From the NCBI RefSeq assembly GCF_024679095.1, contig NW_026111743.1, positions 1,038,501 through 1,102,500 on the forward strand: a DNA stretch of 64,000 nt. Reading direction: 5' to 3'. Source of the DNA: Eriocheir sinensis. Lineage: Eukaryota > Arthropoda > Malacostraca > Decapoda > Varunidae. Shown piece after piece: positions 45,184 through 62,372 of this stretch (the first letter of the stretch is position 1; every line of letters begins with the position of its first letter). Made by a program: the position numbers and the translations under genes. The notes beneath the pieces are model-generated. The model ran no database searches, had not been told where the DNA came from, and saw nothing but the letters and a program-made list of their open reading frames with translations.

Positions 45184-48100
45184 AAAAATATATTATATTA
45201 TATATATTTTTACTGATATTTGCGTTATTTATGTGTATTTTGTATGTTTTCTCATAGAAATTTACATTATTTCATTGGTATTTTGTCTATTTATTTTGAT
45301 ACGAATTACATGATTATTTGTGTATTTTCTACATTTTTTTTAAACGTATTTACATTATTTAATGTATATTTTGTTTATGTATACAAATTTACGTTATTAT
45401 ATGTGTATTTGTATAAGTATTTTGATACAAATTTACATTATTTTATGTATTTTGTATATATATTTCAATTCAAATTTAGCTTATTTTATGTGTATTTTGT
45501 ATATCTATTTATTTTAATACAAAATCAAATATTTTATGTTTTTTCGTATATATATTTTTATAAAAAATGCGTTATTTTATGGGTATTTTGCATCTTAATT
45601 TTCATACAAATTTACATTATTTTATTAATATTTTCTGTATTTATTTTGATACGATTTTACATTATTTTATTTGTGTTTTGTATATATTTTTTTATACATA
45701 TTTACATTATTTAATGTGTTTTTTGTATATATATTTGATACAAATTTACGTTATTTTAAGTCTATATTTTTATATATTTTTATTCAAATTTACATTATTT
45801 ATGTGTATTTTGTATATTTATTTCAATACAGATTTACCTAATTTTATATGTTTTTTGTATATTTATTTTCATACAAGTTTAAATTATTTTTATGTATTTT
45901 TGTTTATAGTTTTATACAAATTTAGGTTATTTTATGTGTATTTTGTATATCTATTTTCATACAAATACACATTCTTATCATGATATTTTGTTTATTTATT
46001 TTGACACGAATTAACATTATTTAATGAGTATTTTGTATATATATTTTTATACGTATTTACATTATTTCAAGTATATTTTGTATATATATTTCTATAGAAA
46101 TCTGCGTTATTTTATGTGTATTTGTATATATATTTTGAAACAAATTTACATTGTTTTATGTGTATTTTGCATATTTTTTCAATACAAATTTACCTTATTG
46201 TATGTGCATTTTGTATATTAATTTTAATACAAATCTGGTTAATCTATGTGTATTTTTGTATATGTATTTTTATAAAAATATGCTTTATTTAATGGGTATT
46301 TTGCATCTTTATTTTCATACAAATTTACATTATTTTATTGATATTCTGTGTATTTATTTTGATATGATTTTACATTATTCTATGTGTATTTTGTATATAT
46401 ATTTTATATAAAATGTATTTGTTTTCATTTCATACAAATCTACATTATTTTATGTGTTTTTTGTACATGTATTTAAATACAAATTTAACTAGTTATATGT
46501 GTATTTTGTATATCTATTTTGTAAGTATATTTTCATAGAAATTTACTCTATTTTATGAGTATTCGTATATATATTTTGATACAAATTTACATTATTAATG
46601 TGTATTTTGCATATCTATTTTAATACAAATTTACTTTATTGTACGTGCATTTTGTATATTTATTTTAATACAAATTTAATTATTTATATGTATTTTTGTA
46701 TATATATTTTTATGCAAATATGCGTTATTATATGGATATTTTGCATCTTTATTTTCATACAAATTTACATTATTTTATTGATACTCCCTTTATTTATTTT
46801 GATACGATTTCACTTTATTCTATGTTTTTTTTGTATATATTTTTTTATATATATATTTACATTATTTAATGTTCATTTTGTATATATATATTATCCAAAT
46901 CTACATTATTTGATGTGTATTTGTTTATATATTTTCATACATATTTACATTATTTTATGTGTTTTTTGTATATATATTTTTCTACTTACTTAAATTATTT
47001 TATGTGAATTTTGTATATACATTTTCATGAAAAAATTACGTTGTTTTATTGTGTGTATAAGTATATATTTTGATACAAATTTTATACAAATTCAAGTTAT
47101 TTAATGTGTATATGTATATATATTTTCATACAAATTTATATAATTTTATGTGTATTTTTTCATATATTTCATTACAAATTTACCTTATTTTATGTTTATT
47201 TTGTATATTTATTTCATTCAATTTTAAATTATTTTATGTGTATATTTGTATTTGTATTTAGGTTATTTTATGTGTATTTTGTATATATATTTTCATCCAA
47301 AATTACTTTATTTAATTGGTATTTCTTAATTTAATTCGATACGAATTTAGATTATTTCATAGGTATTTTGTATACATATTTTTATACTCATTTACATTAT
47401 CTAATGTGTGTTTTTATATATGTTTTTATGCAAATTTATCTAATGTTCATTTTTGTACATATATTTTTATAGAAATTTGCGTTATTTTATGTATATAGTT
47501 TTTTTATAAATTTACGTTATTTTATGTGCATTTTGTATATTTATATTTATACAAATACACATTCTTTTATTGGTATATCGTTTATTTATATTTATACGAA
47601 TTTACATTATTTTATGTGTATTTTGTATACATTTTTTATACGTATTTACTTAATTTTATGTGTATTTTGTATATGTATTTTTATAGAGATTTACGTTATT
47701 TTATGTGTATTCGTATATATATTTTGAAACAAATTTACATTATTTTATATGTATTTTGCATATCTATTTCAATGCAAATTTACCTTATTGTATGTGCATT
47801 TTGTATATTTATTTTAAAACAAGTTCAAATATTTTATATGTATTTTGGTATCAATAATTTTATAAAATATGCATTATTTTATAGGTATTTTATATCTTTA
47901 TTTTCATTTTATATGTACTTTGTATATATATTTTTATACGCTCTTACATTATTTAATATTTATTTTGAATATATATTTTTATAGAAATTCATGGTATTTT
48001 ATGTGTATTTGTATATATATTTTCATATAAATTTACATTATTGTATGTGTATTTTGTACATATATTTTATTACAAATCTACCTTATTTTATGTTTATTTT

Positions 48101-51100
48101 GTATGTGTATTTTGTATATTTATATTTATCCAAATACTCATTCTTTTATTGGTATTTTGTTTATTTATTTTAATTCGAATTTACATTATTTTATGTGTAT
48201 TTTGTATACATTTTTTTATACGTATTTACGTAATTTTATGTGAATTTTGTATATATATTTTTATAGAAATCTACGTTTTTTTATTTGTTTTCGTATATAT
48301 ATTTTGAAACAAATTTACATTGTTTTATATGTATTTTTGCATATCTCTTTCAATATAAATTTACCTTATTGTATGTGCATTTTGTATATTTATTTCAATT
48401 GAAATTTAAAAATTTTATGTGTATTTTGGTATATATATTTTTATAATGAATGCGCTATTTTATGGGAATTTTGCATCTTTATTTTCATACAAATTTACAT
48501 TATTTTATTAATATTCGGTGTATTTATTTTGATACGATTTTACATTATTCTATTTGTTTTTTGTATATACTTTTTCATACATATTTACATTATTTAATGT
48601 GTATCTTGCATATATATTTTATACAAATTTATTATCTATTATCTATTTTCATACAAATACACATTCTTTTCTTGATATTTTGTTTATTTATTTTGATACG
48701 AATTTACATTATTTGATATGTATTTTGTATATATATTTTTATACGTATTTATATAATTTCATATGTATTTTTTATATATATTTCTATAGAAACCTACTTT
48801 ATTTTATGTGTATTCGTATATATATTTTGAAACAAATTTACATTGTTTTATATGTATTTTTGAATATCTCTTTTAATACAAATTTACCTTAATGTATATG
48901 CATTTTGTATATTTATTTCAATACAAATTTAAATATTTTATGTGTATTTTGGTATATATATTTTTATAAAAAATGCGATAATTTTTGGGAATTTTGCATC
49001 TTTATTTTCTTACAAATTTACATTATTTTATTGATATTCTGTGTATTTATTTTGATACGATTTTACATTATTCTATTTGTTTTTTGTATATATTTTTTTA
49101 TACACATTTACATTATTTAATGTGTATCTTGCATATATATTTGATACAAATTTACATTATTTTAAGTGTATTTGTTTATATATTTTCATTCAAATTTATA
49201 TTTATTTTAATTCGAAATTTTATTATTTTATTTGTATTTTGTATACATTTTTTTATACGTATTTACTTAGTTTTATGTGTATTTTGTATATATATATTTA
49301 TAGAAATCTTCGTTTTTTTATTTGTATTCGTATATATATTCTGAAACAAATTTACATTGTTTTATATGTATTTTTGCATATCTCTTTCAATACAAATTTA
49401 CCTTATTGTATGTGCATTTTGTATATTTATTTCAATGCAAATTTAAATATTTTATGTGTATTTTGGTATATATATTTTTATAAGAAATGCGCTATTTTAT
49501 GGGAATTTTTCATCTTTATTTTCATACATATTTACATTATTTTATTAATATTCGGTGTATTTATTTTGATACGATGTTACATTATTCTATTTGTTTTTTG
49601 TATATACTTTTTTATACATATTTACATTATTTAATGTGTATCTTGCATATATATTTTATACAAATTTATTATCTATTATCTTTTTTCATACAAATACACA
49701 TTCTTTTCATGATATTTTGTTTATTTATTTTGACACGAATTTACATTATTTGATATGTATTTTGTATATATATTTTTTATACGTATCTACATAATTTCAT
49801 ATGTATTTTGTATATATATTTCTATAGAAATCTACTTTATTTTATATGTATTCGTATATATATTTTGAAATAAATTTACATTGTTTTATATGTGTTTTTG
49901 AATATCTCTTCAATACAAATTTACCTTACTGTATATGCATTTTGTATATTTATTTCAATACAAATTTAAATATTTTATGTGTATTTTGGTATATATATTT
50001 TTATAAAAAAATGCGATAGTTTTGGGGAATTTTGCATCTTTATTTTTATACAAATTTACATTATTTTATTGATATTCTGTGTATTTATTTTGATACGATT
50101 TTACATTATTCTATTTGTTTTTTGTATATATATTTTTTATACACATTTACATTATTTAATGTGTATCTTGCATATATATTTCATACAAATTTACGTTTTT
50201 TTAAGTGTATTTGTTTATATATTTTCACTCAAATTTACATTATTTGATGTGTAATTTGTAAAAGTATTTCAATACAAATTTACCTAATTTTATGTGTATT
50301 TTGTATATTTCTTTTTAAACAAATTTTAATTATTTTTGTATATTTTTGTATATAGTTTAATACAAATTTATGTTATTTTATGTACGCATTTACATTAATT
50401 AGTGTGTGTTTTGTATAAATATTTTTTTGCAAATTTACTTTATTTTATGTGCATTTTTGTACATATATTTTTATAAAAATTTGCGTTATTTGTATATGTT
50501 TTCTCATACAAATTTACATTATTTTATTGCTATTTAGTTTATTTATTTTGATACGAATTACATGATTATATGTATATTTTGTATATATTTTTTATACGTA
50601 TTTACATTACTTAATGTGTATTTTGTTTATATATTTTTAAACAAATCTACGTTATTATATGTATTTGTATCAATATTTTGATACAGATTTACATTATTTT
50701 ATGTATTTTGTATGTACATTTCAATTCAAATTTAGCTTATTTTAGCTGTATTTTGTATATATATTTTCATCCAAATTTAATTACTTCTATGTATTTTTGT
50801 ATATAGTTTTATACAAATTTACGATATTTTATGTGTATTTTGTATATTTATATTTATACAAATACACATTCTTTTACTGGTATTTTGTTTATTTATTTTG
50901 ATACGATTTTTATGTATATTTTGTATTCATTTTTTTATACGTATATACTTCATTTTATGTGTATTTTGTATATATTTTTATAAAAATCTACGTTATTTTA
51001 TGTGTATTCGTATATATATTTTGAAACAAATTTACATTGTTTTATATGTATTTTGCATATCTATTTCAATACAAATTTACCTTATAGTATGTGCATTTTT

Positions 51101-51472
51101 TATATTTATTTTAATACAAATTTTAATATCTTATATGTATTTGGTATATATATTTTTATAAAAAATGCGTTATTTTATGGCTATTTTGCATCTTAATTTT
51201 CATACAAATTTACATTATTTTATTAATATTCTGTGTATTTATTGTTGATACGATTTTACATTATTCTATTTGTGTTTTGTATATATTTTTTTTATACATA
51301 TTTACATTATTTAATGTGTATTTTGTATATATATTTGATACAAATTTACGTTATTTTAAGTGTATATGTTTATATATTTTCATTCAAATTTCCATTATTT
51401 TATGTGTATTTTGTATATGTATTTCAATATAAATTTACCTAATTTTATGTGTATTTTGTATATTTATTTTCA
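45078..51472 (+). repeat. 6.4-kb segmental duplication, copy 2
   Basis: Sister of 10928-17325. On the right, 51470 runs into an ACAAATACAAATTC monomer whereas 17330 runs into TTTAAATTATTTTTG, which defines the breakpoint at a shared TTTTCATACAAAT word. Confidence 0.9.
45184..45211 (+). other. Recurrent minus-to-plus inversion junction, copy 5
   Basis: Same 28-bp core as copy 1; the bases just after it read ACTGATATTTGCG instead of ATTGATATTTGC. Part of the 6.4-kb block duplicated from 10928-17325. Confidence 0.88.
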
Positions 51473-52160
51473 TACAAATACAAATTCTTTTATTGATATT
51501 TTGTTTATTTATTTTGACGAGAATTTTAATTTTTTAATGTGTATTTTGAATATATATATTATTATACGTATTTACATCATTTCATGTGTATTTTGTATAT
51601 ATATTTCTATGGAAATCTACGTTATTTTATGTGTATTCGTATATAGATTTTTAAACAAATTTACACTTTTATGTGCATTTTGTATATTTTTTCAATACAA
51701 ATTTACCTTATTGTACGTGCATTTTGTATATAAATTTTAATACACATTTAATTATTCTATATGTATTTTTGTATATGTATTTTTAAAAAAAATATGGTTT
51801 ATTTTATGGGTATTTTGCATCTTTATTTTCATACAAAATTACATTATTTTATTGATATTCTGTGTATTTATTTTGATACGATTTTGCATTATTCTATGTA
51901 TATTTTGTATATCTATTTTATACAAATGTACGTTATTTTATGTGAATTTGTTTTCATTTCATACAAATTTACATTATTTTATGTGTATTTTGTACATGTA
52001 TTTAAATACAAATTTAACTAATTATATGTGTATTTTGTATATCTATTTTCATACAAATTGAAATTGATTTTTTTATATTTTTATTCAAATTTTCGTAATT
52101 TTATGTGTATTTTCTATATTTATTTTCCTACAAATATACGTTCTTTTATCGGAATTTTGT
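50890..52160 (+). repeat. 1.27-kb tandem duplication, unit 1
   Basis: Matches 52161-53430 at an offset of 1265-1273. Shared oddities include ATATATATTATTATAC (51553/52817 region) and the TCTATGGAAATCTACG monomer. Confidence 0.87.
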
Positions 52161-53430
52161 TTATTTATTTTGATACGATTTTTATGTATATTTTGTATTC
52201 ATCTTTTTATACGTATTTTTTTCATTTTATGTGTATTTTGTATATATTTTTATAAAAATCTACGTTATTTTATGTGTATTCGTATATATATTTTGAAACA
52301 AATTTACATTGTTTTATATGTATTTTGCATATCTATTTCAATACAAATTTACCTTATAGTATGTGCATTTTTTATATTTATTTTAATACAAATTTTAATA
52401 TCTTATATGTATTTTGGTATATATATTTTTATAAAAAATGCGTTATTTTATGGCTATTTTGCATCTTTATTTTCATACAAATTTACATTATTTTATTAAT
52501 ATTCTGTGTATTTATTGTTGATACGATTTTACATTATTCTATTTGTATATATTTTTTTATACATATTTACATTATTTAATGTGTATTTTGTATATATATT
52601 TGATACAAATTTACGTTATTTTAAGTGTATATGTTTATATATTTTCATTCAAATTTCCATTATTTTATGTGTATTTTGTATATGTATTTCAATATAAATT
52701 TACCTAATTTTATGTGTATTTTGTATATTTATTTTCATACAAATACAAATTCTTTTATTGATATTTTGTTTATTTATTTTGACGAGAATTTAAATTATTT
52801 AATGTGTATTTTGAATATATATATTATTATACATATTTACATCATTTCATGTGTATTTTGTATATATATTTCTATGGAAATCTACGTTATTTTATGTGTA
52901 TTCGTATATAGATTTTTAAACAAATTTACACTTTTATGTGCATTTTGTATATTTTTTCAATACAAATTTACCTTATTGTACGTGCATTTTGTATATTAAT
53001 TTTAATACACATTTAATTATTCTATATGTATTTTTGTATATGTATTTTTAAAAAAAATATGGTTTATTTTATGGGTATTTTGCATCTTTATTTTCATACA
53101 AAATTACATTATTTTATTGATATTCTGTGTATTTATTTTGATACGATTTTGCATTATTCTAGGTATATTTTGTATATCTATTTTATACAAATGTACGTTA
53201 TTTTATGTGAATTTGTTTTCATTTCATACAAATTTACATTATTTTATGTGTATTTTGTACATGTATTTAAATAAAAATTTAACTAATTATATGTGTATTT
53301 TGTATATCTATTTTCATACAAATTGAAATTATATGTGTATTTTCTATATTTATTTTCCTACAAATATACGTTCTTTTATCGGAATTTTGTTTATTTATTT
53401 TTATACGAATTTTCATTTTTTTAGGTGTAT
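52161..53430 (+). repeat. 1.27-kb tandem duplication, unit 2
   Basis: Second unit. The joint at about 52159-52185 is at a shared TTATTTATTTTGATACGA word. About 10 bp (TTTGTGTTTT type) is missing near 52544. Confidence 0.87.
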
Positions 53431-53503
53431 TTCATATATATATTTTTATACTTATTTACATAATTTTATATGTATTTTGAACATATATTTTCATAGAAAT
53501 TCA

Positions 53504-53523
53504 CTCTATATATATATATACAA
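53504..53523 (+). other. Recurrent plus-to-minus junction (CTCTATATGTATATAC type), copy 4
   Basis: TTCACTCTATATATATATAT followed by ACAAAAAAACACAT. Both arms match copy 1; the joint has a slightly longer TA run. Confidence 0.82.
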
Positions 53524-55507
<1,984 letters not shown>

Positions 55508-55535
55508 AAAAATATATTATATTATATATATTTTT
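55508..55535 (+). other. Recurrent minus-to-plus inversion junction, copy 6
   Basis: Same 28-bp core as copy 1, with both arms conserved relative to it (53524-55507 and 55536-58670). Confidence 0.88.
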
Positions 55536-58500
55536 ATTGATATTTGCGTTATTTATGTGTATTTTGTATATGTTTTCTCATAGAAATTTACATTATTTTA
55601 TTGGTATTTTGTCTATTTATTTTGATACGAATTACATGATTATTTGTGTATTTTTTACATTTTTTTTATGCGTATTTACATTATTTAATGTGTATTTTGT
55701 TTATATATTTTTATACAAATTTACGTTATTATATGTGTATTTGTATAGGTATTTTGATACAAATTTACATTATTTTATGTATTTTGTATATATATTTCAA
55801 TTCAAATTTAGCTTATTTTATGTGTATTTTGTATATCTATTTATTTTAATACAAAATAAAATATTTTATGTTTCATACATATTTACATTATTTTAATAAT
55901 ATTTTCTGTATTTATTTTGATACGATTTTACATTATTTTATTTGTGTTTTGTATATTTTTTTTATACATATTTACATTATTTAATGTTTTTTTGTATATA
56001 TATTTGACACAAATTTACGTTATTTTAAGTCTATATGTTTATATATTTTCATTCAAATTTACATTATTTTATGTGTATTTTTTATATGTATTTCAATACA
56101 AATTTACCTATTTTTATATGTTTTTTGTATATTTATTTTCATACAAGTTTAAATTATTTTTGTGTATTTTTGTATATAGTTTTATACAAATTTAGGTTAT
56201 TTTATGTGTATTTTGTATATCTATTTTCATACAAATACACATTCTTTTCATGATATTTTGTTTATTTATTTTGACACGAATTAACATTATTTAATGTGTA
56301 TTTTGTATATATATTTTTATACGTATTTACATTATTTCAAGTGTATTTTGTATATATATTTCTATAGAAATCTGCGTTATTTTATGTGTATTCGTATATA
56401 TATTTTGAAACAAATTTACATTATTTTATGTGTATTTTGCATATTTTTTCAATACAAATTTACCTTATTGTATGTGCATTTTGTATATTAATTTTAATAG
56501 AAATTTCATTAATCTATGTGTATTTTTGTATATGTATTTTTATAAAAATATGCTTTAATTTATGGGTATTTTGCATCTCTATTTTCATACAAATTTACAT
56601 TATTTTATTGATATTCTGTGTATTTATTTTGATATGATTTTACATTATTCTATGTGTATTTTGTATATATATTTTATATAAAATGTATTTGTTTTCATTT
56701 CATACAAATCTACATTATTTTATGTGTTTTTTGTACATGTATTTAAATACAAATTTAACTAGTTATATGTGTATTTTGTATATCTATTTTGTATGTATAT
56801 TTTCATAGAAATTTACTCTATTTTATTAGTATTCGTATATATATTTTGATACAAATTTACATTATTGATGTGTATTTTGCATATCTATTTCAATACAAAT
56901 TTACTTTATTGTACGTGCATTTTGTATATTTATTTTAATACAAATTTAACTATTTTATATGTATTTTTGTATATATATTTTTATGCAAATATGCGTTATT
57001 ATATGGATATTTTGCATCTTTATTTTCATACAAATTTACATTATTTTATTGATATTCTCTTTATTTTTTTTGATACGATTTAACATTATTCTATGTGTAT
57101 TTTGTATATATTTTTTTTATACATATTTACATTATTTAATGTTCATTTTGTATATATACTTTATCCAAATTTACATTTTTTTTATATTTCTTTATATATT
57201 TTCATACAAATTTACATTATTTTATGTGTTTTTTGTATATAAATTTTTCTACGTATTTAAATTATTTTATGTGTATTTTGTATATACATTTTCATAAAAA
57301 AATTACGTTATTTTATTGTGTGTATAAGTATATATTTTGATACAAATTTTATACAAATTCATGTTATTTAATGTGTATTTGTATATATATTTTCATACAA
57401 ATTTATATTATTTTATGTGTATTTTTTCATATATTTCATTACAAGTTTACCTTATTTTATGTTTATTTTGTATATTTATTTCATTCAATTTTAAATTATT
57501 TTATGTGTATATTTGTATTTGTATTTAGGTTATTTTATGTGAATTTTGTATATATATTTTCATCCAAAATTACATTATTTTATTGATATTTTCTTAATTT
57601 AATTCGATACGAATTTAGATTATTTCATAGGTATTTTTTATACATATTTTTATACTCATTTACATTATCTAAAGTGTGTTTTGTATATATATTTTTATGC
57701 AAATTTATTTTATGCTCATTTTTGTACATATATTTTTATAGAAATTTGCGTTATTTTAAGTATATAGTTTTATATAAATTTACGTTATTTTATGTGCATT
57801 TTGTATATTTATATTTATACAAATACACATTCTTTTATTGGTATATTGTTTATTTACATTTATACGAATTTACATTATTTTATGTGTATTTTGTATACAT
57901 TTTTTTATACGTATTTACTTAATATTATGTGTATTTTGTATATGTATTTTTATAGAAATCTACGTTATTTTATGTGAATTCGTATATTTATTTTGAAACA
58001 AATTTACATTATTTTATATGTATTTTGCATATCTATTTCAATACAAATTTACCTTATTGTATGTGCATTTTGTATATTTATTTTAATACAAATTCAAATA
58101 TTTTATGTGTATTTTGGTATCAATATTTTTATAAAAAATGCGTTATTTTATAGGTATTTTGCATCTTAATTTTCATACAAATTTACATTATTTTATTAAT
58201 ATTCTGTGTATATATTTTGATACGATTTTACATTATTCTATTTGTGTTTTGTATATATTTTTTTTTACATATTTACATTATTTAATGTGTATTTTGATTA
58301 TATATTTCATACAAATTTACGTTATTATATGTGTATTTGTTTATATATTTTCTTTCAAATTTACATTATTTTATATGTATTTTGTATATGTATTTCAATA
58401 CAAATTACCCTAATTTTATGTGTATTTTGTATATTTCTTTTCATACAAATTTAAACTATTTTTGTGTATTTTTTTATATAGTTTTATACAAATTTAGGTT

Positions 58501-59623
58501 ATTTTATGTACGCATTTACATTTTTTAATGTGTGTTTTGTATATATATTTTTATCCAAAGTTACTTTATTTTACGTTCATTTTTGGACATATATTTTTAT
58601 GGAAATTAGCGTTATTTTATATGTATTTGTATATGTTTTCTCATACAAATTTACATTATTTTATTGATATTTTGTTTATTTAGTTTGATACGAATTACAT
58701 GATTATATGTGTATTTTGTACATATTTTTTATACGTATTTACATTACTTAATGTGTATTTTGTTTATATATTTTCAAACAAATTTACGTTATTATATGTA
58801 TTTTTATAAATAATTTGATACAAATTTACATTATTTTATGTATTTTCTATATACATTTCAATTCAAATTTAGCTTATTTTATCTGTATTTTGTATATCTA
58901 TTTTCATACGAATTTAATAACTTCTGTGTTTTTTTTGCATATAGTTTTATACAAATTTACGTCATTTTATGTGTATTTTGTATATTTTTGTTTATACAAA
59001 TACACATTCTTTTATTGGTATTTTGTTTATTTATTTTGATACGAATTTACATTATTTTATGTGTATTTTGTATACATTTTCTTATACGTATTTACTTCAT
59101 TTTATGTGTATTTTGTATATATATTTTTATACAAATCTAAGTTATTTTATGTGTATTCGTATATATATTTTGAAACAAATTTACATTGTTTTATATGTAT
59201 TTTGCATATCTATTTCAATACAGATTTACCTTATTGTATGTGTATTTTGTATATTTATTTTAATACAAATTAATTTTTTCATGTGTATTTTGGTATATAT
59301 ATTTTTATAAAAAAAATCGTTATTTAATGGGTATTTTGCATCTTTATTTTCATACAAATTTACATTGTTTTATTAATATTCAGTGTATTTATTTTGATAC
59401 GATTTTACATTATTCTATTTGTGTTTTGTATATATTTTTTTATACATATTTACATTATTTAATGTGTATTTTGTATATTTTAAAACAAATTTACGTTATT
59501 TTATGCGCATCTGTTAAAATATTTTGATACAAATATACATTATTTTATGTATTTTGTATATATATTTTAACACAAATTTAGTTTATTTTATATATATTTT
59601 GTATATCTATTTTCATTCGTATC
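55536..59623 (+). repeat. Satellite block 25, T-rich orientation
   Basis: Positions 55536-58670 match 4944-8140, but about 60 bp is missing near 55870, where the AATGCG/TTATGGG monomer should be. The right part (about 58830-59620) matches 63000-63780 and is inverted relative to 18260-19050. Confidence 0.9.
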
Positions 59624-59840
59624 TAAGTAAATAAACAAAATAGCAATAAAATAATGTAAATTTGTATGAGAAAACATATACAAATACACATAAAATAACG
59701 CAAATTTCTAAAAAAATATATGTACAAAAATGCACATAAAATAAAGTAAATTTGCATAAAAATATATATACAAAACACACATTAAATAATGTAAATGCGT
59801 ACATAAAATAACCTAAATTTGTATAAAACTATATACAAAA
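58830..59840 (+). repeat. 1-kb duplication (4.16-kb period), copy 1
   Basis: Matches 63000-64000, crossing the plus-to-minus junction. Its inverted relative is 18260-19050. Confidence 0.84.
59606..59623 (+). other. Recurrent plus-to-minus junction (TTTTCATTCGTATC type), copy 2
   Basis: TCTATTTTCATTCGTATC joins plus satellite to minus satellite (AAATAAACAAAATAGCAAT). Same joint as at 63766. Confidence 0.8.
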
Positions 59841-61388
59841 ATGCAAATTCTTTTTTTTAAATTTGTATGAAAAGAAATATACAAAATACACATAAAATTA
59901 GGTAAATTTGTATTGAAATACATATACAAAATACACATAGAATAATGTAAATTTGAATGAAAATATATAAACAAATACACTTAAAATAACGTAAATTTGT
60001 ATAAAATATATATGCAAGATACACATTAAATAATGTAAATGTGTATAAAAAAATATATACAAAAAAGAAATAGAATAATGTAAAATCCTATCAATATAAA
60101 TACACAGAATATCAATAAAATAATGTATATTTGTATGAAAAGAAAGATGCAAAATTCCCATAAAATAGCGCATTTTTAAAAAAAATATATATACCAAAAT
60201 ACACATAAAATATTTAAATTTGTATTGAAATAAATATACAAAATGCATATACAGTAAGGTAAATATGTATTGAAAGAGATATTCAAAAATACATATAAAA
60301 CAAAGTAAATTTGTTTCAAAATATATATACGAATACACATAAAATAACGTAGATTTCTATAGAAATATATATACAAAATACACATGAAATTATGTAAATA
60401 CGTATAAAAAATATATATACAAAATACATATCTAGGTAAATTCGTGTCAAAATAAATAAACAAAATATCATGAAAAGAATGTGTATTTGCATGAAAATAA
60501 ATAATAGATAATAAATTTGTATGAAATATATATGCAAGATACACATTAAATAATGTAAATATGTAAAAAAAAATATATACAAAAAACAAATAGAATAATG
60601 TGAAATCGTAACAAAATAAATACACCGAATATTAATAAAATAATGTAAATTTGTATGAAAATAAAGATGCAAAATTCCCATCAAATAGCGCATTTCTTAT
60701 AAAAATATATATACCAAAATACATATAAAATATTTTAATTTATATTGAAATAAATATACAAAATGCACATACAATAAGGTAAACTTGTATTGAAAGAGAT
60801 ATGCAAAAATACATATAAAACAATGTAAATTTGTTTCAAAATATATATACGAATACACATAAAATAACGTAGATTTCTATAAAAATATATATATAAAATA
60901 TACATAAAATTAAGTAAATACGTATAAATATAGATATACAAAATACACATAGAATAATGTAAAATTGTTTCAAAAAAAATAAACAGAATATAAATAAAAT
61001 AATGTAAATTTGTATGAAAAAAAATGCAAAATACCCATATAATAAAGCATATTTTTATAAAAATACATATACAAAAAGACACATAGCATAATTAAATTTG
61101 TATTAAAATTAATATATAAAATGCATATACAATAAGGTAAATTTGTATTGAAAAAAAACGCAAAATACACATAAAACAGTGTAAATTTATTTCAAAATCT
61201 ATATACGAATACTCATAAATCAACGTAGATTTCTATAGAAATATATATACAAAATACACATCAAATGATGTAAACACGAATAAAAATATATATATAAAAT
61301 ACACATTAAATAATGTAAATTCGCGTCAAAATATATAAACAAAATATCAATAAAAGAATGTGTATTAGTATGAAAATAGATATACATT
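59624..61388 (-). repeat. Satellite block 26, A-rich orientation
   Basis: A-rich monomers. The start (59624-59840) matches 63785-64000. About 60300-60790 resembles 30120-30600 and 40740-41210. A T-run joint lies at 59848-59860. It ends near 61388 at a fusion with a CACGTTATTTTATGTG monomer. Confidence 0.86.
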
Positions 61389-61680
61389 ATTCACGTTATT
61401 TTATGTGTATTCGTATATATATTTTGAAACAAATTTACACTGTTTTATTTGTATTTTGCGTTTTTTTTCAATACAAACTTACCTTTTTGTATGTGTGCAT
61501 TATGTATATTAACTTTAATACAAATTTAATTATTCTATGTTTATTTTTGTATATGTATTTAAAAAAAAAATACTTTATCTTATGGGTATTTTGCATCTTT
61601 ATTTTCATACAAATTTAAATTATTTTATTGATATTCTGTATACTTATTTTGATACGATTTTACATTATTCTATGTATAAC
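61389..61680 (+). repeat. Satellite block 27, short T-rich island
   Basis: About 290 bp in plus orientation, similar to 42360-42650 and 51620-51900 in monomer order. It ends at TTCTATGTATAACAAAAATA, the mirror image of the joints at 29880 and 40131. Confidence 0.84.
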
Positions 61681-61746
61681 AAAAATAAATATATACAAAA
61701 ATACACAAAAATAATTTAAATTTGTTTGAAAATAGATATGCAAAAT
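61681..61746 (-). repeat. Satellite block 28, very short A-rich island
   Basis: About 65 bp in minus orientation (one and a half monomers) between plus blocks. Its end matches the TTTGTTTGAAAATAGATATG monomer of the 45000 and 55320 regions. Confidence 0.78.
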
Positions 61747-62372
61747 ATGTGTATTTTGTATATATATTTCAATTCAAATTTAGCTTATTTTGTGTGTATT
61801 TTGTATATATTTTCATACAAATTTAATTACTTCTGTGTATTTTTGTATATAATTTTATATAAATTTACGTTATTTTATGTGTATTTTGTATATTTATATT
61901 TATACAAATACACATTCTTTTATTGGTATTTTGTTTATTTATTTTGATACGAATTTACATTATTTTATGTGTATTTTGTATACATTTTTTTATGCGTATT
62001 TACTTCATTTTATGTGTATTTTGTATATATATTTTTATAGAAATCTACGTTATTTTATGTGTATTCGTATATATATTTTGAAATAAATTTACATTGTTTT
62101 ATATGTATTTTGCATATCTATTTCAATACAAATTTACCTTATTGTATGTGTTTTTTGTATATTTATTTTAATACAAATTTAATTATTTGATGTGTATTTT
62201 GGTATATGTATTTTTATAAATTAAAAAAATGCGTTATTTTATGGGTATTTTGCTTTTTTATTTTCATACAAATTTACATTATTTTATTAATATTCTGTGT
62301 ATTTATTTTGATACGATTTTACATTATTCTATTTGTGTTTTGTACATATTTTTTTATACAAATTTATGTTTT
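61747..62372 (+). repeat. Satellite block 29, T-rich orientation
   Basis: T-rich monomers, closely like 36440-37050 and 38770-39380, including the extra TTAAAAAAATGCG spacing before the TTATGGG monomer. It ends in a T-run next to TTATAAAATTATTG. Confidence 0.86.

Larger units (their letters stand above)
45212..53510 (+). repeat. Satellite block 23, longest T-rich orientation block
   Basis: The longest single-orientation block. Positions 45212-51472 are colinear with 11062-17325. It then carries a 1.27-kb tandem duplication (about 50890-52160 and 52161-53430). The right end matches 2460-3010 and stops at the same plus-to-minus junction. Confidence 0.9.
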
